This document shows, piece after piece, positions 15,358-24,741 of a stretch of DNA of 60,595 bases. This DNA is from F1-120-MAGs118 sp013360535 (GTDB lineage: Bacteria; Planctomycetota; UBA1135; GCA-002686595). Each line of letters starts with the position of its first letter. Position 1 is the stretch's first letter. Below the pieces are notes generated by a model. The model was given only the letters and a program-made list of their open reading frames with translations, was not told the DNA's origin and did no database searches. The stretch covers positions 1-60,595 of the forward strand of contig JAPKHC010000025.1 of assembly GCA_026647215.1 (NCBI GenBank), read 5' to 3'. Both the position numbers and the translations under genes were made by a program.

Positions 15358-18300
15358 TCAGACTTGACTGAGTTGGTGCTTCAAGAGTTCGACATCGCTA
15401 CGCCAAATGGCATTGGATGGAGCAAGTGCCACGAGCGCCTCCGAAATCTCGAGCGCGTTTCGGAACGACGCTCGCGCGTTCACCACATCGCCCTCGGCAA
15501 GCTGCGCATTGCCCAGCTTGCTGAGGCCGACACTCAAGTCCCGCTTCAGGCCGGCATTCGTCGAATCCAATGCCGCTAGCGTGTGCCTGATTTCCTTGGA
15601 CTCCTCGTAAGAACGGCGGGCGCCAGCCAGATCGCCTTCGGCGAGCTGCAGGTCGCCCAGCGCGCTGATGCTCACGCTCAAATCTCGCTTCAGACCTGCG
15701 TTCGTCGGATCTGCGGCCGCCAGCTTGTGCCTGATTTCCTTGGACTCCTCGTAGGAGCGGCGCGCGCCAGCCAGGTCGCCTGCCTCAAGCAGCACGTAGC
15801 CCATCTTGCTGAGGCTCACGCTCAGGTCCCGCTTCAGGCCGGCGTTAGTGGGATCCGAGGCCGCGACCGTCTCGGCAAGCTCCTTGGATGCCTCGTAGGT
15901 GCGGCGCGCGCGAGCCAGGTCGCCCTCCAGGAGCTGCACATCTCCTAGCTTGCTGAGGCTCACGCTCAGGTCCCGCTTCACGCCGGCGTTAGTGGGATCC
16001 GAGACCGCCAGCGTTTCGTAAATCTCCTTTGACGCCTCGTAAGATCTGCGCGAGCCGGCCAGATCGCCCTCCGCAAGCTGCACGTCGCCGAGAGTGCTGA
16101 GGCTCACGCTCAGGTCCCGCTTAAGGCCGGCGTTCGTCGGATCTGAGGCCGCCAGCACAAGCCTGATTTCCTTGGACTCCTCGTAGGCGCGACGCGCGCC
16201 AGCCAGATCGCCCACCTCAAGCAGCACGTAGCCAAGCTTGCTGAGGCTTACGCTCAGGTCCCGCTTCAGGCCGGCGTTAATGGGATCCGAGGCCGCGAGC
16301 GTCTCGGCAAGCTCCGTGGACGCCTCGTAGGTGCGGCGCGCTCCAGCCAGATCGCCCTCCCAAAGCTGCACATTGCCGAGCCTGCTGAGGCTGACGCTCA
16401 GGTCCCGCTTCAGACCGGCGTTCTTCGGATCGGAGGCCGCGAGCTTGTGCCTGATCTCCTTCGACTCCTCGTATGAACGGCGCGCGCCAGCCAGATCCCC
16501 CCCCGCACGCTGCACATCGCCCAGCTTGTTGAGACTCACGCTCACGTCCCGTTGTAGCTCCGCGCTCGTTGGATCCAAGGCCGCGAGCCTGTGCCTGATC
16601 TCCTTGGACTCCTCGTAGGACCGACGCGCGCCAGGCAGATCGCCTTCCGCAAACTGCACGTCGCCTAGCTTGTCGAGGCTCAAGCTCAGGTCTTGCTTCA
16701 GAACGACTTTCGTCGGATTCAGAGCCACCAGCTTGTTCCTGATTCTCTCGGACTCCTCGAAGGAACGGTGCGCGCCAGCCAGATCGCCCTCCGCAAGCTG
16801 CACGTCACCTAAGTTGATGATGCTCACGCTCAGGTCCCGCCACTTGACGCCGTTCGTAGGATCCGATGCCGCGAGCGTCTCGGCGATCTGCCTGGATGCC
16901 TCGTAGGAGCCGCGCGCGCCAGCCAGGTCGCCCTCCTCAAGCCGCACGTTGCCGAGCAGGCTCCAAGCAGCCGCACGCTCCCGACTCCATCGATCACTTC
17001 GATTGGCTCTTGACACGGAATCCAAGGCGCTGGCCGATGCGCTCGCGCATCGTCGAGCGAGGCCGAGCATGCCGAGCGCTGTCGAGCGTTCCGACACGTC
17101 ATACAGAAGCAACGCCAGCAGTGAATCGTCCTCACTCGAGATTGGTCGGCGCGCGAGGACAGCCAAGGCGTGCTCGGCAGCCGATCGAAGTCCATGCTCA
17201 GCGCCCACCGACAAGCTGGACGCTAGGACGTGCCGCGCCCAATCGGCCAGCCTTTCCAACGTCGGAGAGAGCTCCTCACTCTGCATCGGCGTGACGTGGT
17301 ACTGCGCAAACTGGAAGGCCAGCACATGCGTGAACTCCCACGTTTCCGGCTGCTCACCTGCGAGTCGAAGCCAAGAATGGCGGACCAACTCCTTCAGCGC
17401 CGCCCGCGGACGCGACCCGTCGGTGTCGCCGAGAGCTGCCTTGGCGAAGTCGATCGAAAGCGGCGCAAGCGCAACGCAGCCGCAAGCGGCCAACAGGGTG
17501 CGCGCTTCGTCGCTGAGGCGTCGGAGGCTGCGAGCGAACAGCCACTCCAGCGTGTGCTTGGGGTCCTGAGCTTCCGTCAGCACCGGAAAGTGCTGCCGTT
17601 GGAGCTCGGCGGAGAACTCCGACGGGGATTCGTCGTGCTGCCCGAGTTGGTTGCCCGCGAGCGTGAGTGCGTAGGGGTGGCCACCGAGGCGCTCTGCTAC
17701 AGCCTTGAGGAACTCCGGCGGAGCGTTGGGCGCAAGCAATTGAAGCAGTTCGACGGAAGCTTGGACCACTAGCGGCCGCTCGAGGTCCACGAGCCGTTCG
17801 CTCGTCGCTTGAGCGCGCGTGCGAGTGAGGATCAGGCGCTTGGAGTTCGACCCGAGCACAGCGAGAAGCGCACCGAGTCCATCGTGCAGTTCCTCGGCAC
17901 CCTCGAGGACAACGAGCGCCTTCCTGGACCGGCAAGCTCGCTCCGCGGCGGCCCGAATCGAACCGCCTTGAGAGAGCAGCCCAGGCGCGAGAGTCTCCAC
18001 AAGCACCGAGCAGACGGCGTCAACACTTCGGTGCAGCTTGTAGGCGTCGATAAAGAGCACGCCGTCGGGGAACTCGGTCGCGGCGAGCCCTTCTCGAGTG
18101 CGCCCGACGATGCTCACGACGGCATCTGCCGCAAGCGCCGTCTTGCCCATGCCGGCGACGCCAACCACGTAGCAGTTCGGATGCGGGTCGAGGAGCAGTG
18201 TGCGAAGTTGCGCGAGCTCCTGATCGCGGCCGAAGAGCTTGTTCGCCGCTGGCGGAAGCTCGAACGGGATGCGGGTGGCCGGCTTGAGGCGCTCGAGAAC

Positions 18301-19191
18301 GAGTTGCTCCGTGCGTTCGGAGGCCTGCTGGGCGCCGAACGCAGCGTCACGGCCTTCCTCTGCAGCCAGCTTGACCTCCCGGATCTCACCGGCGAGCCGT
18401 TGCAGTTCTTCAGGGACCTGCCGCAGCACGTCGAGAGCTTCAGCCGCTTCAACGAGGTGCTTCGCGGCTGCATCGATGCCCGCGATCGCGTCGTTGCTTC
18501 GGCGAACTTCGGTCAGCACTTCCGCGAGGAACCGCAGCACGACGGACGCGAACGCGCGCGGGCTCGATCTGATCGCGTTGAAGGAATCGTTGACGAAGTT
18601 CTTCGATAACTCGGTCGCGAGGGCCTTCCGCAGTCCGTCGTCGAGATCGGCCCCTGCGTGCTTCTCCGCCTTCGCGAGGAGCAGCAGCCACGCAGCCTCG
18701 CCGGGAGGCTTCCGTCGCTCCGCGGAAAGATGACCAGTCAGGGTCTCGACGAACTCCCGATCGTTGACACCCTTGAGCCAGCGCTGCGCTTCATCGTGGA
18801 CGACCGCGAGCCACCACGTTTCGGCCCCGAGTGCGAGCTTGCGGAGCGCAGAGCGGGCTCGAAACTCGAAGTACGAGAGATTGCCGCGAACTTGCCGTAT
18901 GCGCGCTGCCACGGCGGCGGCCTGAGCCCTCGCGATGTCCCCGTTCACGAGCAAGTCACGCGCGGCGAGCTGTGCGTCGCGTCGGCGATCGAGCGCACTC
19001 GCGAGCCGATTCGCTCCGATGCCAGCCACCGCGCCTGCCGCAACCCCGAGCGGCCCCAGCCATACGACAGTCGAAGCGCCGAGCACCGCCGCAGCTTGGG
19101 GATCCTTCGCGCACTGCGCGAACATGTCGACGGCTGTCCCTACGACGGCGAGCGCAGCCGAAGTGAAATCGCTGGCAGCGTGCGAGCCCAT
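15358..19191 (-). CDS. STAND-class NB-ARC NTPase with 11 TPR-like repeats
   Basis: 1277 residues. N-terminal 60 residues are hydrophobic (ALAVVGTAVDMF, VVWLGPLGVAAGAVAGIG), possibly membrane-inserting. After a helical linker (about 200-310) comes FGRDQELAQLRTLL and Walker A GVAGMGKTAL near 345. The Walker B strand near 423 reads ALVVLEGAEEL, with Glu where Asp is usual. Sensor RLILTRTR, the GxP motif GGHPYAL near 503 and a winged-helix region follow. Residues 746-1277 hold 48-residue TPR-like repeats (LGDVQLAEGDLAGARRSYEE...). This architecture is that of NLR-like STAND switches, which include anti-phage sensors; the role here is inference. A weak promoter candidate is TTGACG (19228-19233, minus strand) with GACGAT 17 bases on. 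Confidence 0.9.
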   Translation of the reverse strand: MGSHAASDFTSAALAVVGTAVDMFAQCAKDPQAAAVLGASTVVWLGPLGVAAGAVAGIGANRLASALDRRRDAQLAARDLLVNGDIARAQAAAVAARIRQVRGNLSYFEFRARSALRKLALGAETWWLAVVHDEAQRWLKGVNDREFVETLTGHLSAERRKPPGEAAWLLLLAKAEKHAGADLDDGLRKALATELSKNFVNDSFNAIRSSPRAFASVVLRFLAEVLTEVRRSNDAIAGIDAAAKHLVEAAEALDVLRQVPEELQRLAGEIREVKLAAEEGRDAAFGAQQASERTEQLVLERLKPATRIPFELPPAANKLFGRDQELAQLRTLLLDPHPNCYVVGVAGMGKTALAADAVVSIVGRTREGLAATEFPDGVLFIDAYKLHRSVDAVCSVLVETLAPGLLSQGGSIRAAAERACRSRKALVVLEGAEELHDGLGALLAVLGSNSKRLILTRTRAQATSERLVDLERPLVVQASVELLQLLAPNAPPEFLKAVAERLGGHPYALTLAGNQLGQHDESPSEFSAELQRQHFPVLTEAQDPKHTLEWLFARSLRRLSDEARTLLAACGCVALAPLSIDFAKAALGDTDGSRPRAALKELVRHSWLRLAGEQPETWEFTHVLAFQFAQYHVTPMQSEELSPTLERLADWARHVLASSLSVGAEHGLRSAAEHALAVLARRPISSEDDSLLALLLYDVSERSTALGMLGLARRCASASASALDSVSRANRSDRWSRERAAAWSLLGNVRLEEGDLAGARGSYEASRQIAETLAASDPTNGVKWRDLSVSIINLGDVQLAEGDLAGAHRSFEESERIRNKLVALNPTKVVLKQDLSLSLDKLGDVQFAEGDLPGARRSYEESKEIRHRLAALDPTSAELQRDVSVSLNKLGDVQRAGGDLAGARRSYEESKEIRHKLAASDPKNAGLKRDLSVSLSRLGNVQLWEGDLAGARRTYEASTELAETLAASDPINAGLKRDLSVSLSKLGYVLLEVGDLAGARRAYEESKEIRLVLAASDPTNAGLKRDLSVSLSTLGDVQLAEGDLAGSRRSYEASKEIYETLAVSDPTNAGVKRDLSVSLSKLGDVQLLEGDLARARRTYEASKELAETVAASDPTNAGLKRDLSVSLSKMGYVLLEAGDLAGARRSYEESKEIRHKLAAADPTNAGLKRDLSVSISALGDLQLAEGDLAGARRSYEESKEIRHTLAALDSTNAGLKRDLSVGLSKLGNAQLAEGDVVNARASFRNALEISEALVALAPSNAIWRSDVELLKHQLSQV
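15361..16956 (-). repeat. Eleven tandem 144-bp units encoding 48-residue repeats
   Basis: The 3' part of the STAND gene is a tandem array with a strict 144-base period: ten full copies and one diverged terminal copy starting near 15516. The repeating core is LGDVQLAEGDLAGARRSYEESKEIR, partly replaced by LGYVLLE or TYEASKELAE variants, then LAASDPTNAGLKRDLSVSLS. Inner copies are nearly identical at DNA level, while the outermost copies are more diverged, the pattern expected from recent expansion by unequal recombination. Copy number is likely to vary between strains. Confidence 0.92.
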
Positions 19192-19278
19192 GGGAAGGCC
19201 GCGAATCGTCGGGAATTGGCCGGGTTACGTCAAGCTTGCCGTGTGCAACGCCACGATTCACTGGGCTCTCGTCACGCG

Positions 19279-22200
19279 CTACGGCGCCGTGCGCAGCAGC
19301 ACGATTCCAGCGCTCCCGGCGCTCCAGACGAGCGTCGAAGGCGCGAGCGTGCCGCCGGAGAGCGAGACGAAGCGCACTTGGCCTTCGGGGAGTCGGACCC
19401 GCAATCTTCCTTGCGAGTCCGTCGTGCCGCACGAGCGTTGCAAGTCCGCCGGCGCGTCGTTCAGCGCTCCGAAGTCCGCGCCCGTGCGCCAGGCGACACG
19501 CACCTCGGGAACGGGAGCGTTCGTCGTCGCGTCGAGCACGACGAGCTCGCGCTCGTGCGTCGCAATGTCGAGCGTGAGCTCGCGCCGCTCGCCGGGCGCA
19601 AGGGTCACGTCGACGGGGTGCTCCCAACGCCAACCCGAAGGCGCGAGGAATCCGATCCGATTGGCCTTGCCGGGGCGAAGGTCGGCCCAGCGCTCGCCCT
19701 GCTCGTCGAGCAGGATCGAGCTGCCCCACGAATTCCCCGCTTCATTCGGGGTGCTCTCGTACACGTCGACGCGACCGAGGTTCGTCGCGACGCCGTCGAG
19801 CTTGACGCGCACGACCAGTTCCGCGGGGAAGATCGTGCGTGCATCGAGCACGAGCTCCGGCCCCATCCCCTCGACGACATCGACTCGCGCGAGCGGATAG
19901 CCTCGCGCCTCCCAGCCCTCGTCGGGTCCGTTGAGCCTGCGCCCGACCATCAGGCTCAGATCAAAAGCCGTCACGGGCAACGTCCCGATCTCGAACGTCC
20001 CGTCCGCGCGCAGCACGCCCGGGCCCGGCGGCATCCAGCCCGTAAACTCGATCGGCGGCCCGCCGATGCGCCACGCGACGACGTTCGCGCGCGACAGATC
20101 GACACCGTCCGGCACCAGCACGCGCCCACGCAGCGATCCCGAAAGCGGTCGACGAAGCTCCCAGGTCTGCGCCTGTGGATGTGCCTGCGTGAGGTCGGTG
20201 ACGAGCCATTCACCCCAGCGCGCACGCGCAGTCCACGTCCCGGCTTCAACGTTCTCGAAGCGGAACGTGCCGCTGGCATCGGTGCTCGTCGCGCGCCGGA
20301 GCGGCGGCATCGTGCCGGCGGGTGTGTGCACCATCGATCCCCGGTTGTGCGAGTGGCCCGCCACCGCGCCCTCGGTGAGCTGCACGAGCACATCGGCGAG
20401 CGGCGTGACGCCGTCGGTGTCGAAGACGCGCCCTTCGAGCGCGCTGCCCGTCGGGAACCTCACGACGACATCGCCGGTCTGCCCCGGCTCGAGGCCTGAA
20501 AGCTCCACCTCGCGTGCATCACGCCCCTCGATGCGCACGGCGAACAGGTACGAACCCGGCTGCAGACCTTCGACGATCCCGCCCGCAGGTGGCAGAGCCC
20601 CGAGGGGAACGAGCGGATTCGCCGAGCCAAACCGCCGATCCCCGTACCGGGAAATCGAAAGTTCGAACGAGCCGCTGTACGGCACGCCTTGCTCGTCGAA
20701 AACGCTCACCCGCACTCGCGCGTTGCCCACCAGTCGCGTGCGCACCGTTCGACCGGGCACCGCTCCCGCGAGCTCGACCGGCTCGAAGTTCGGATCGTCG
20801 ATGCGCACGAGGTACTCGCCGGGCTCGAGATCGTCGACGAAGTAGCCGTTGGCTCGCCCCGGACTGCGTTCGGCCGCGCGCCATTCGCCCGTCGGCAACT
20901 GCACGCGCACGTGTTCCGGGCGCGCTCCGTTGGCGAGGTGCACGGTCGGGCTGGCTTCGACGAAAACTCGGCGCCGGACGTCGGGGCCGTCGTACACGAG
21001 TTCGTGCGTCGCGACGACACCGCTGGCGAGCTCGACCGTCCTGTCTGGAGCCGAGAAGCCGCTGCTGTGTCGCAGCGTGAGCTGCACGGCACGCGCCGGA
21101 AGGCCTGCGACCAGCGTGAAGGGAGCTTGCGGGTCGTGATCGACGCGCACTCGCACGTCGACGCGTCCGTTCGACTTGGGCTGGACCTCCGCGAATCCGT
21201 GGATCGACCAGTCGAGCCCGAGCGGCCCGCCAGCCGCGTCGAGCGCGCGCACGAGCAGGTCGACCGCGGTCTCGAGCTGCACCGTGCCGAGATCGAGCGC
21301 ACTGTCGGTGGCGAGCTGATCCCAGCGCCACGACGCGGTCACGCAGCCCGGGCTCCGGGCGTGCAGGTAGAAACCGAGCGCGGGCGGTGCGTCGAAAGCG
21401 AACTCGAAACGGCCGTCGGCGTCGGCTTGCACGGGCGGAGGCACTTCGAAGTTCGAGGGCGGCGGTTGCGTCGCGGCGAGTTCGAGATTGGAGGTGAACT
21501 TCTTCAACTCGACCGTCGCACCGCTCGCGGGCGTTCCGTCGGGGAGCAGCAGGCGTCCCTGGATGCGCTCGAGGCCTTGCAACGCGCTCGCGACGCTCGC
21601 GCTCGAGCGCAGCGGCTCCACGGGTTCCGGTTCGGGCTTTGCGACAACTGTCGGCGCGGGCTCGAGGCTCGCCACGGCCTCACTGGCGACTTCCGAGCCG
21701 CTTTCGCTCGCCGCCTCATCACCGCGCAGCAAGAGCGGCACCGCGAGCGCAGCCGGGGCGATGAACAACGCGATCAACGCCGCCGTCGAAAGCCCCGCCG
21801 TCGGCGCGAGCACACCGAGCTTGCGCACCGCGAACTCGAGCACCGGCCGACGCACGGCCCGCGGCCCCGACCAGCGGCTCCACAGGAACGCGCCGAAGCC
21901 GGCGAAACCCGGTGGCAGCGCTCCGCGCAGCAGCTTCAGGCCCCGGTGCAACCGCACTCGCGCGTTGCCGAGCGAAAGCCCGAACTCGCTCGCGATCTCC
22001 TCGGCACCACGTCCATCGACGAGATGGCGCCGCACCACACCCGAGTACTTCTCCGGCAGTTGAGCGAGCGCCAGCTCCACCGCGCCCGCCAGTTCGCGTT
22101 CGCGCGCCGGTTGCTCCGGCCCACGTTCGTCGCGCACCTCGACCACCTCGACCTCGGCGCGCCCCGCACGCTTCGTACGCTGCCGCCGCGCTTCGTTGGC

Positions 22201-22437
22201 GAGGATGCCGAGCAACCACGGCAACAGCGGCCGCGCCGCGTCCCAGCTGTCGCGCTTTTCGATCGCCACGAGAAACGTCGCTTGCAGCAGGTCCTCGGCC
22301 TCGTCGCGCGTCGCCGCAAGGTGCCGCGCGACCGCGAGCAGCCGTGGCGCCGCCGCGTCGAAAGCCCGGCCCAGCGCCCGCACGTCGCCCGCGCGCCGGA
22401 ATCGTTCAAAGTTCGCTTCGAGTTCCTGGAGGTTCAT
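19279..22437 (-). CDS. ECF-like sigma factor fused to membrane helix and Ig-like repeat region
   Basis: 1052 residues from ATG 22437 (MNLQELEANFERF). Residues 25-90 are sigma region 2 (AAPRLLAVARHLAATRDEAEDLLQATFLVAIEKRD...LPWLLGILANEARR); 118-171 are sigma region 4 with its helix-turn-helix (LPEKYSGVVRRHLVDGRGAEEIASEFGLSLGNARVRLHRG). A single transmembrane helix lies at 209-237 (LSTAALIALFIAPAALAVPLLL). The remaining 800 residues are extracytoplasmic carboxypeptidase-regulatory-like beta domains (IQGRLLLPDGTPASGATVEL, GSALEGRVFDTDGVTPLADVLV, GSLRGRVLVPDGVDLSRA). No frameshift separates the parts. This suggests a membrane-held sigma factor controlled by an outside signal or by proteolysis; no separate anti-sigma gene adjoins it. 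Confidence 0.9.
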   Translation of the reverse strand: MNLQELEANFERFRRAGDVRALGRAFDAAAPRLLAVARHLAATRDEAEDLLQATFLVAIEKRDSWDAARPLLPWLLGILANEARRQRTKRAGRAEVEVVEVRDERGPEQPARERELAGAVELALAQLPEKYSGVVRRHLVDGRGAEEIASEFGLSLGNARVRLHRGLKLLRGALPPGFAGFGAFLWSRWSGPRAVRRPVLEFAVRKLGVLAPTAGLSTAALIALFIAPAALAVPLLLRGDEAASESGSEVASEAVASLEPAPTVVAKPEPEPVEPLRSSASVASALQGLERIQGRLLLPDGTPASGATVELKKFTSNLELAATQPPPSNFEVPPPVQADADGRFEFAFDAPPALGFYLHARSPGCVTASWRWDQLATDSALDLGTVQLETAVDLLVRALDAAGGPLGLDWSIHGFAEVQPKSNGRVDVRVRVDHDPQAPFTLVAGLPARAVQLTLRHSSGFSAPDRTVELASGVVATHELVYDGPDVRRRVFVEASPTVHLANGARPEHVRVQLPTGEWRAAERSPGRANGYFVDDLEPGEYLVRIDDPNFEPVELAGAVPGRTVRTRLVGNARVRVSVFDEQGVPYSGSFELSISRYGDRRFGSANPLVPLGALPPAGGIVEGLQPGSYLFAVRIEGRDAREVELSGLEPGQTGDVVVRFPTGSALEGRVFDTDGVTPLADVLVQLTEGAVAGHSHNRGSMVHTPAGTMPPLRRATSTDASGTFRFENVEAGTWTARARWGEWLVTDLTQAHPQAQTWELRRPLSGSLRGRVLVPDGVDLSRANVVAWRIGGPPIEFTGWMPPGPGVLRADGTFEIGTLPVTAFDLSLMVGRRLNGPDEGWEARGYPLARVDVVEGMGPELVLDARTIFPAELVVRVKLDGVATNLGRVDVYESTPNEAGNSWGSSILLDEQGERWADLRPGKANRIGFLAPSGWRWEHPVDVTLAPGERRELTLDIATHERELVVLDATTNAPVPEVRVAWRTGADFGALNDAPADLQRSCGTTDSQGRLRVRLPEGQVRFVSLSGGTLAPSTLVWSAGSAGIVLLRTAP

Positions 22438-22551
22438 GGCGCACGGTCTCGCGCCGGGCGCGCGAGAAATTACAGCAATTCTCGGGGCGCGTCGGGCCGC
22501 CGGCGCCATCGCGGTGGAAGAACGGCCCGCCCCGGTCGTACGCTGCCCGAC
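22438..22551. promoter_or_regulatory. Divergent intergenic region
   Basis: 114 bases separate the divergent starts of the sigma fusion (minus) and the ligase-like gene (plus), so promoters for both should lie here. It contains AAATTACAGCAATTCTC, the only A/T-rich stretch, near 22468-22484. I cannot assign -35/-10 boxes with confidence. Confidence 0.4.
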
Positions 22552-24741
22552 GTGACCCCCGCCACGGCTTCGCTCGATCCCCGTTCGTTCCTGCGCAACC
22601 TGCTCGAGCAGGCGCACGCGCTCGTCCTGCTCCTGCCGGCGCTGCTCGTGCTCTGGCCGGGCGAGCGCTCGCCACTCGAGGGCGACCCGTTCCCGATTCC
22701 GTCGGCCACAGGCATCGCTGCAGTGTGCGCCACGATCTCGGTCGCGTTCCTGATCACGCGCCGCGTGCGACCGGCCTCGCGCTGGGTCTACGCGTACCTC
22801 GGATTCCTCGCGGTCGGAGCGCTCGCGAACTGGCGCATCCCGCCGAGCGACACGTTCTCGGCGAGCCGCGCTCTGATGCTGGCCGGAGCCTCGCTCGCGG
22901 CCTTCGTCGGCGGAGCGAGCCTGGGGGAGCACGGCTGGCGCGCACTCGCGCGGGCCTTGGTGCTGCTCGTTCCTTATGCGGTGCTTCCAGCTCTGTTCGA
23001 TGGCGAGCACAACTTCGCCGGCCCCCTCGGCAACACGGGCTCCACTTCCGAGGTCGCGGTGCTCGGCGCGGCGGCGGGTGCGTGGCTCGCGTTGAGTGGC
23101 GAAGGGCTGTGGAAGTGGCTCGGTGCGGCCGCGACCAGTCTGTACGCGTTCTACGTCGGCGTTGCGCCGGTGCTCGCGGGCGCCGCGTGCCTCGTGGTGC
23201 TGCTCGGCGTGCTGATCGTGACTTCGAAGGACGCGCGCAAGCTCGGCGTCGTGTTCGCAGGCTTGTGCGCGCTGTTGTTCCTCGCCGGGCGTTTCGTTCC
23301 GCACAAGCCGACGCCCGCTTCACCGCGTCCGGCGGAGCTCGCACCCGGCGACATCGGCGGTGTCGCGGTGCGCAAGTTCGTGTGGGGCTCGCTGCCCGCC
23401 TTGATCGTCGACTACGGGCCGCTCGGCACCGGTTTGGGCCAGTTTCAGGCCGCTTATCCGCCCTATCGCGATCCGCAGGAGATCGAGCAGTCGAGCCACA
23501 ACCGCACGTTGCCGGCCGCCGAGACCGAGGTCGAGCACGCGCACTCGGACTTGTTGCAGGGCTTCGTCGACGCGGGCTGGATCGGCGGGACGCTGTGGAT
23601 CGTGTTCCTCGGTGCGGCGGGACTTGCTGCGCTGAGATTCCTGCGCGATCCGTTCGAGTCGACGCGAGCGCCGCTCGGCGCGGTCGCGATCGCCGTGCTC
23701 GCGAACGCGGCGCTGCGCGAACCGCTCCTGTGGAATCCCGCCTCGGCGGTCGCCGCCTTCGGCGTGTTCGGCGTGCTGCTCGCGACTCCGGCTTCGCAGC
23801 CCGCGGACGGACCCCGCGGCTGGCTGCGCAGCGCGCTGGTCGGGCTCGCGATCGTGTTCGTCGCACCGCAGGTCGCGGGCGGCTGGACGATGGCGCTGCA
23901 CGGTCGTGCGCTCGCGAAAGCGGTGAGCTCGAACAACACGGATTTTGCGGCCTTTGCGCTGGAATCCTGCGAGGACTCTCCCGTCGCGCTGGCGATGCGT
24001 GCGCGAGAGCGCGAGGCGAAGGCGGGCTCCGCTCCGTCGGAAGCCGTGGCCGAGGCGTGGCAGGCCGTGCTCGCGGTGCGACCGCACAACCTCGAGGCGC
24101 TCGTGCAGCTCGGCATCGCGAACGCGCGGCTCGAGCGGGTCGACGAAGCGCGCGCGGCCTGGAACCACGCGTTGAGCCTCGACCCGGGCCATCCGGCGCT
24201 GCGCTTCAACCTTGCGCGCGTCGAGGCGCTGCTCGGGAACGTCGACGCGAGCGTCGTGCAGCTCGAGGCCTCGAGGCAGGATGTCGCGGCGGCGCTGCGT
24301 GGCTTCGGTTTCGCGGCCCTGCGTGAGGCGCGCTTCGAGCGCGGGCTCGAGCTGCTCGGGCGCGCGGAGGCGAAATTCGCCGGAATTGGGCCGGAAAAGG
24401 CGTTCGAGCTCGCGCGCGACGCCACGACGGGCAGCGAGGACGAACGGCTGGCCCTCGAAGGCACCGCGCACGTCCTGTGGGCGCGCCAGCACGGCGCGAG
24501 CGGCGCTCCCGCCGACGCGGTGCGCAGTTACCGGCAAGCGAAGCGTTGCCTGTCGCCTCGCGACGGACGTGCGTTGCCGGGAACGCTCACGCTCGAGCTC
24601 GCGGCGGCGCTCGCGGCCTCCGGCAAGCTCGACGACGCGCGCAAGGAACTCGGCGAACGGGGCCTCGACGCGCGCGAGCTGTCGCGCCTGCCCGAATGGG
24701 CCGGTCAGGCGCTCTTCGACAACGGATTGCTCGCGCGATGA
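22552..24741 (+). CDS. O-antigen ligase-like membrane protein with TPR tail
   Basis: 729 residues from GTG 22552. The first 450 residues contain about 10-12 hydrophobic helices. A large loop near 290-340 holds GLGQFQAAYPPYRDP and EVEHAHSDLLQGFVDAGWIGG, the Wzy_C/WaaL-type signature with a conserved His, typical of O-antigen ligases and polymerases. From about 480 the protein becomes TPR-like (AVLAVRPHNLEALVQLGIANARLERVDEARAAWNHALSLDPGHPAL). Fusions of this kind occur in exopolysaccharide and glycosylation systems. No glycosyltransferase genes are nearby, so its substrate is open. It overlaps the radical SAM gene by ATGA. Confidence 0.87.
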   Translation: MTPATASLDPRSFLRNLLEQAHALVLLLPALLVLWPGERSPLEGDPFPIPSATGIAAVCATISVAFLITRRVRPASRWVYAYLGFLAVGALANWRIPPSDTFSASRALMLAGASLAAFVGGASLGEHGWRALARALVLLVPYAVLPALFDGEHNFAGPLGNTGSTSEVAVLGAAAGAWLALSGEGLWKWLGAAATSLYAFYVGVAPVLAGAACLVVLLGVLIVTSKDARKLGVVFAGLCALLFLAGRFVPHKPTPASPRPAELAPGDIGGVAVRKFVWGSLPALIVDYGPLGTGLGQFQAAYPPYRDPQEIEQSSHNRTLPAAETEVEHAHSDLLQGFVDAGWIGGTLWIVFLGAAGLAALRFLRDPFESTRAPLGAVAIAVLANAALREPLLWNPASAVAAFGVFGVLLATPASQPADGPRGWLRSALVGLAIVFVAPQVAGGWTMALHGRALAKAVSSNNTDFAAFALESCEDSPVALAMRAREREAKAGSAPSEAVAEAWQAVLAVRPHNLEALVQLGIANARLERVDEARAAWNHALSLDPGHPALRFNLARVEALLGNVDASVVQLEASRQDVAAALRGFGFAALREARFERGLELLGRAEAKFAGIGPEKAFELARDATTGSEDERLALEGTAHVLWARQHGASGAPADAVRSYRQAKRCLSPRDGRALPGTLTLELAAALAASGKLDDARKELGERGLDARELSRLPEWAGQALFDNGLLAR

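Noticed and set aside
15361..16956. CRISPR array
   Set aside because: Period is 144 bases with no unique spacers, in frame with one protein; it is a TPR-like coding repeat.
20689..22551. N-terminal extension of the ligase-like frame upstream of GTG 22552
   Set aside because: Lies antisense to the sigma fusion and has shadow-like composition; conserved hydrophobic sequence starts only after 22552.
22438..23304. Upstream extension of the sigma-fusion frame (289 residues)
   Set aside because: Antisense to the ligase-like gene, Arg/Glu-rich; the sigma region begins right after ATG 22437.
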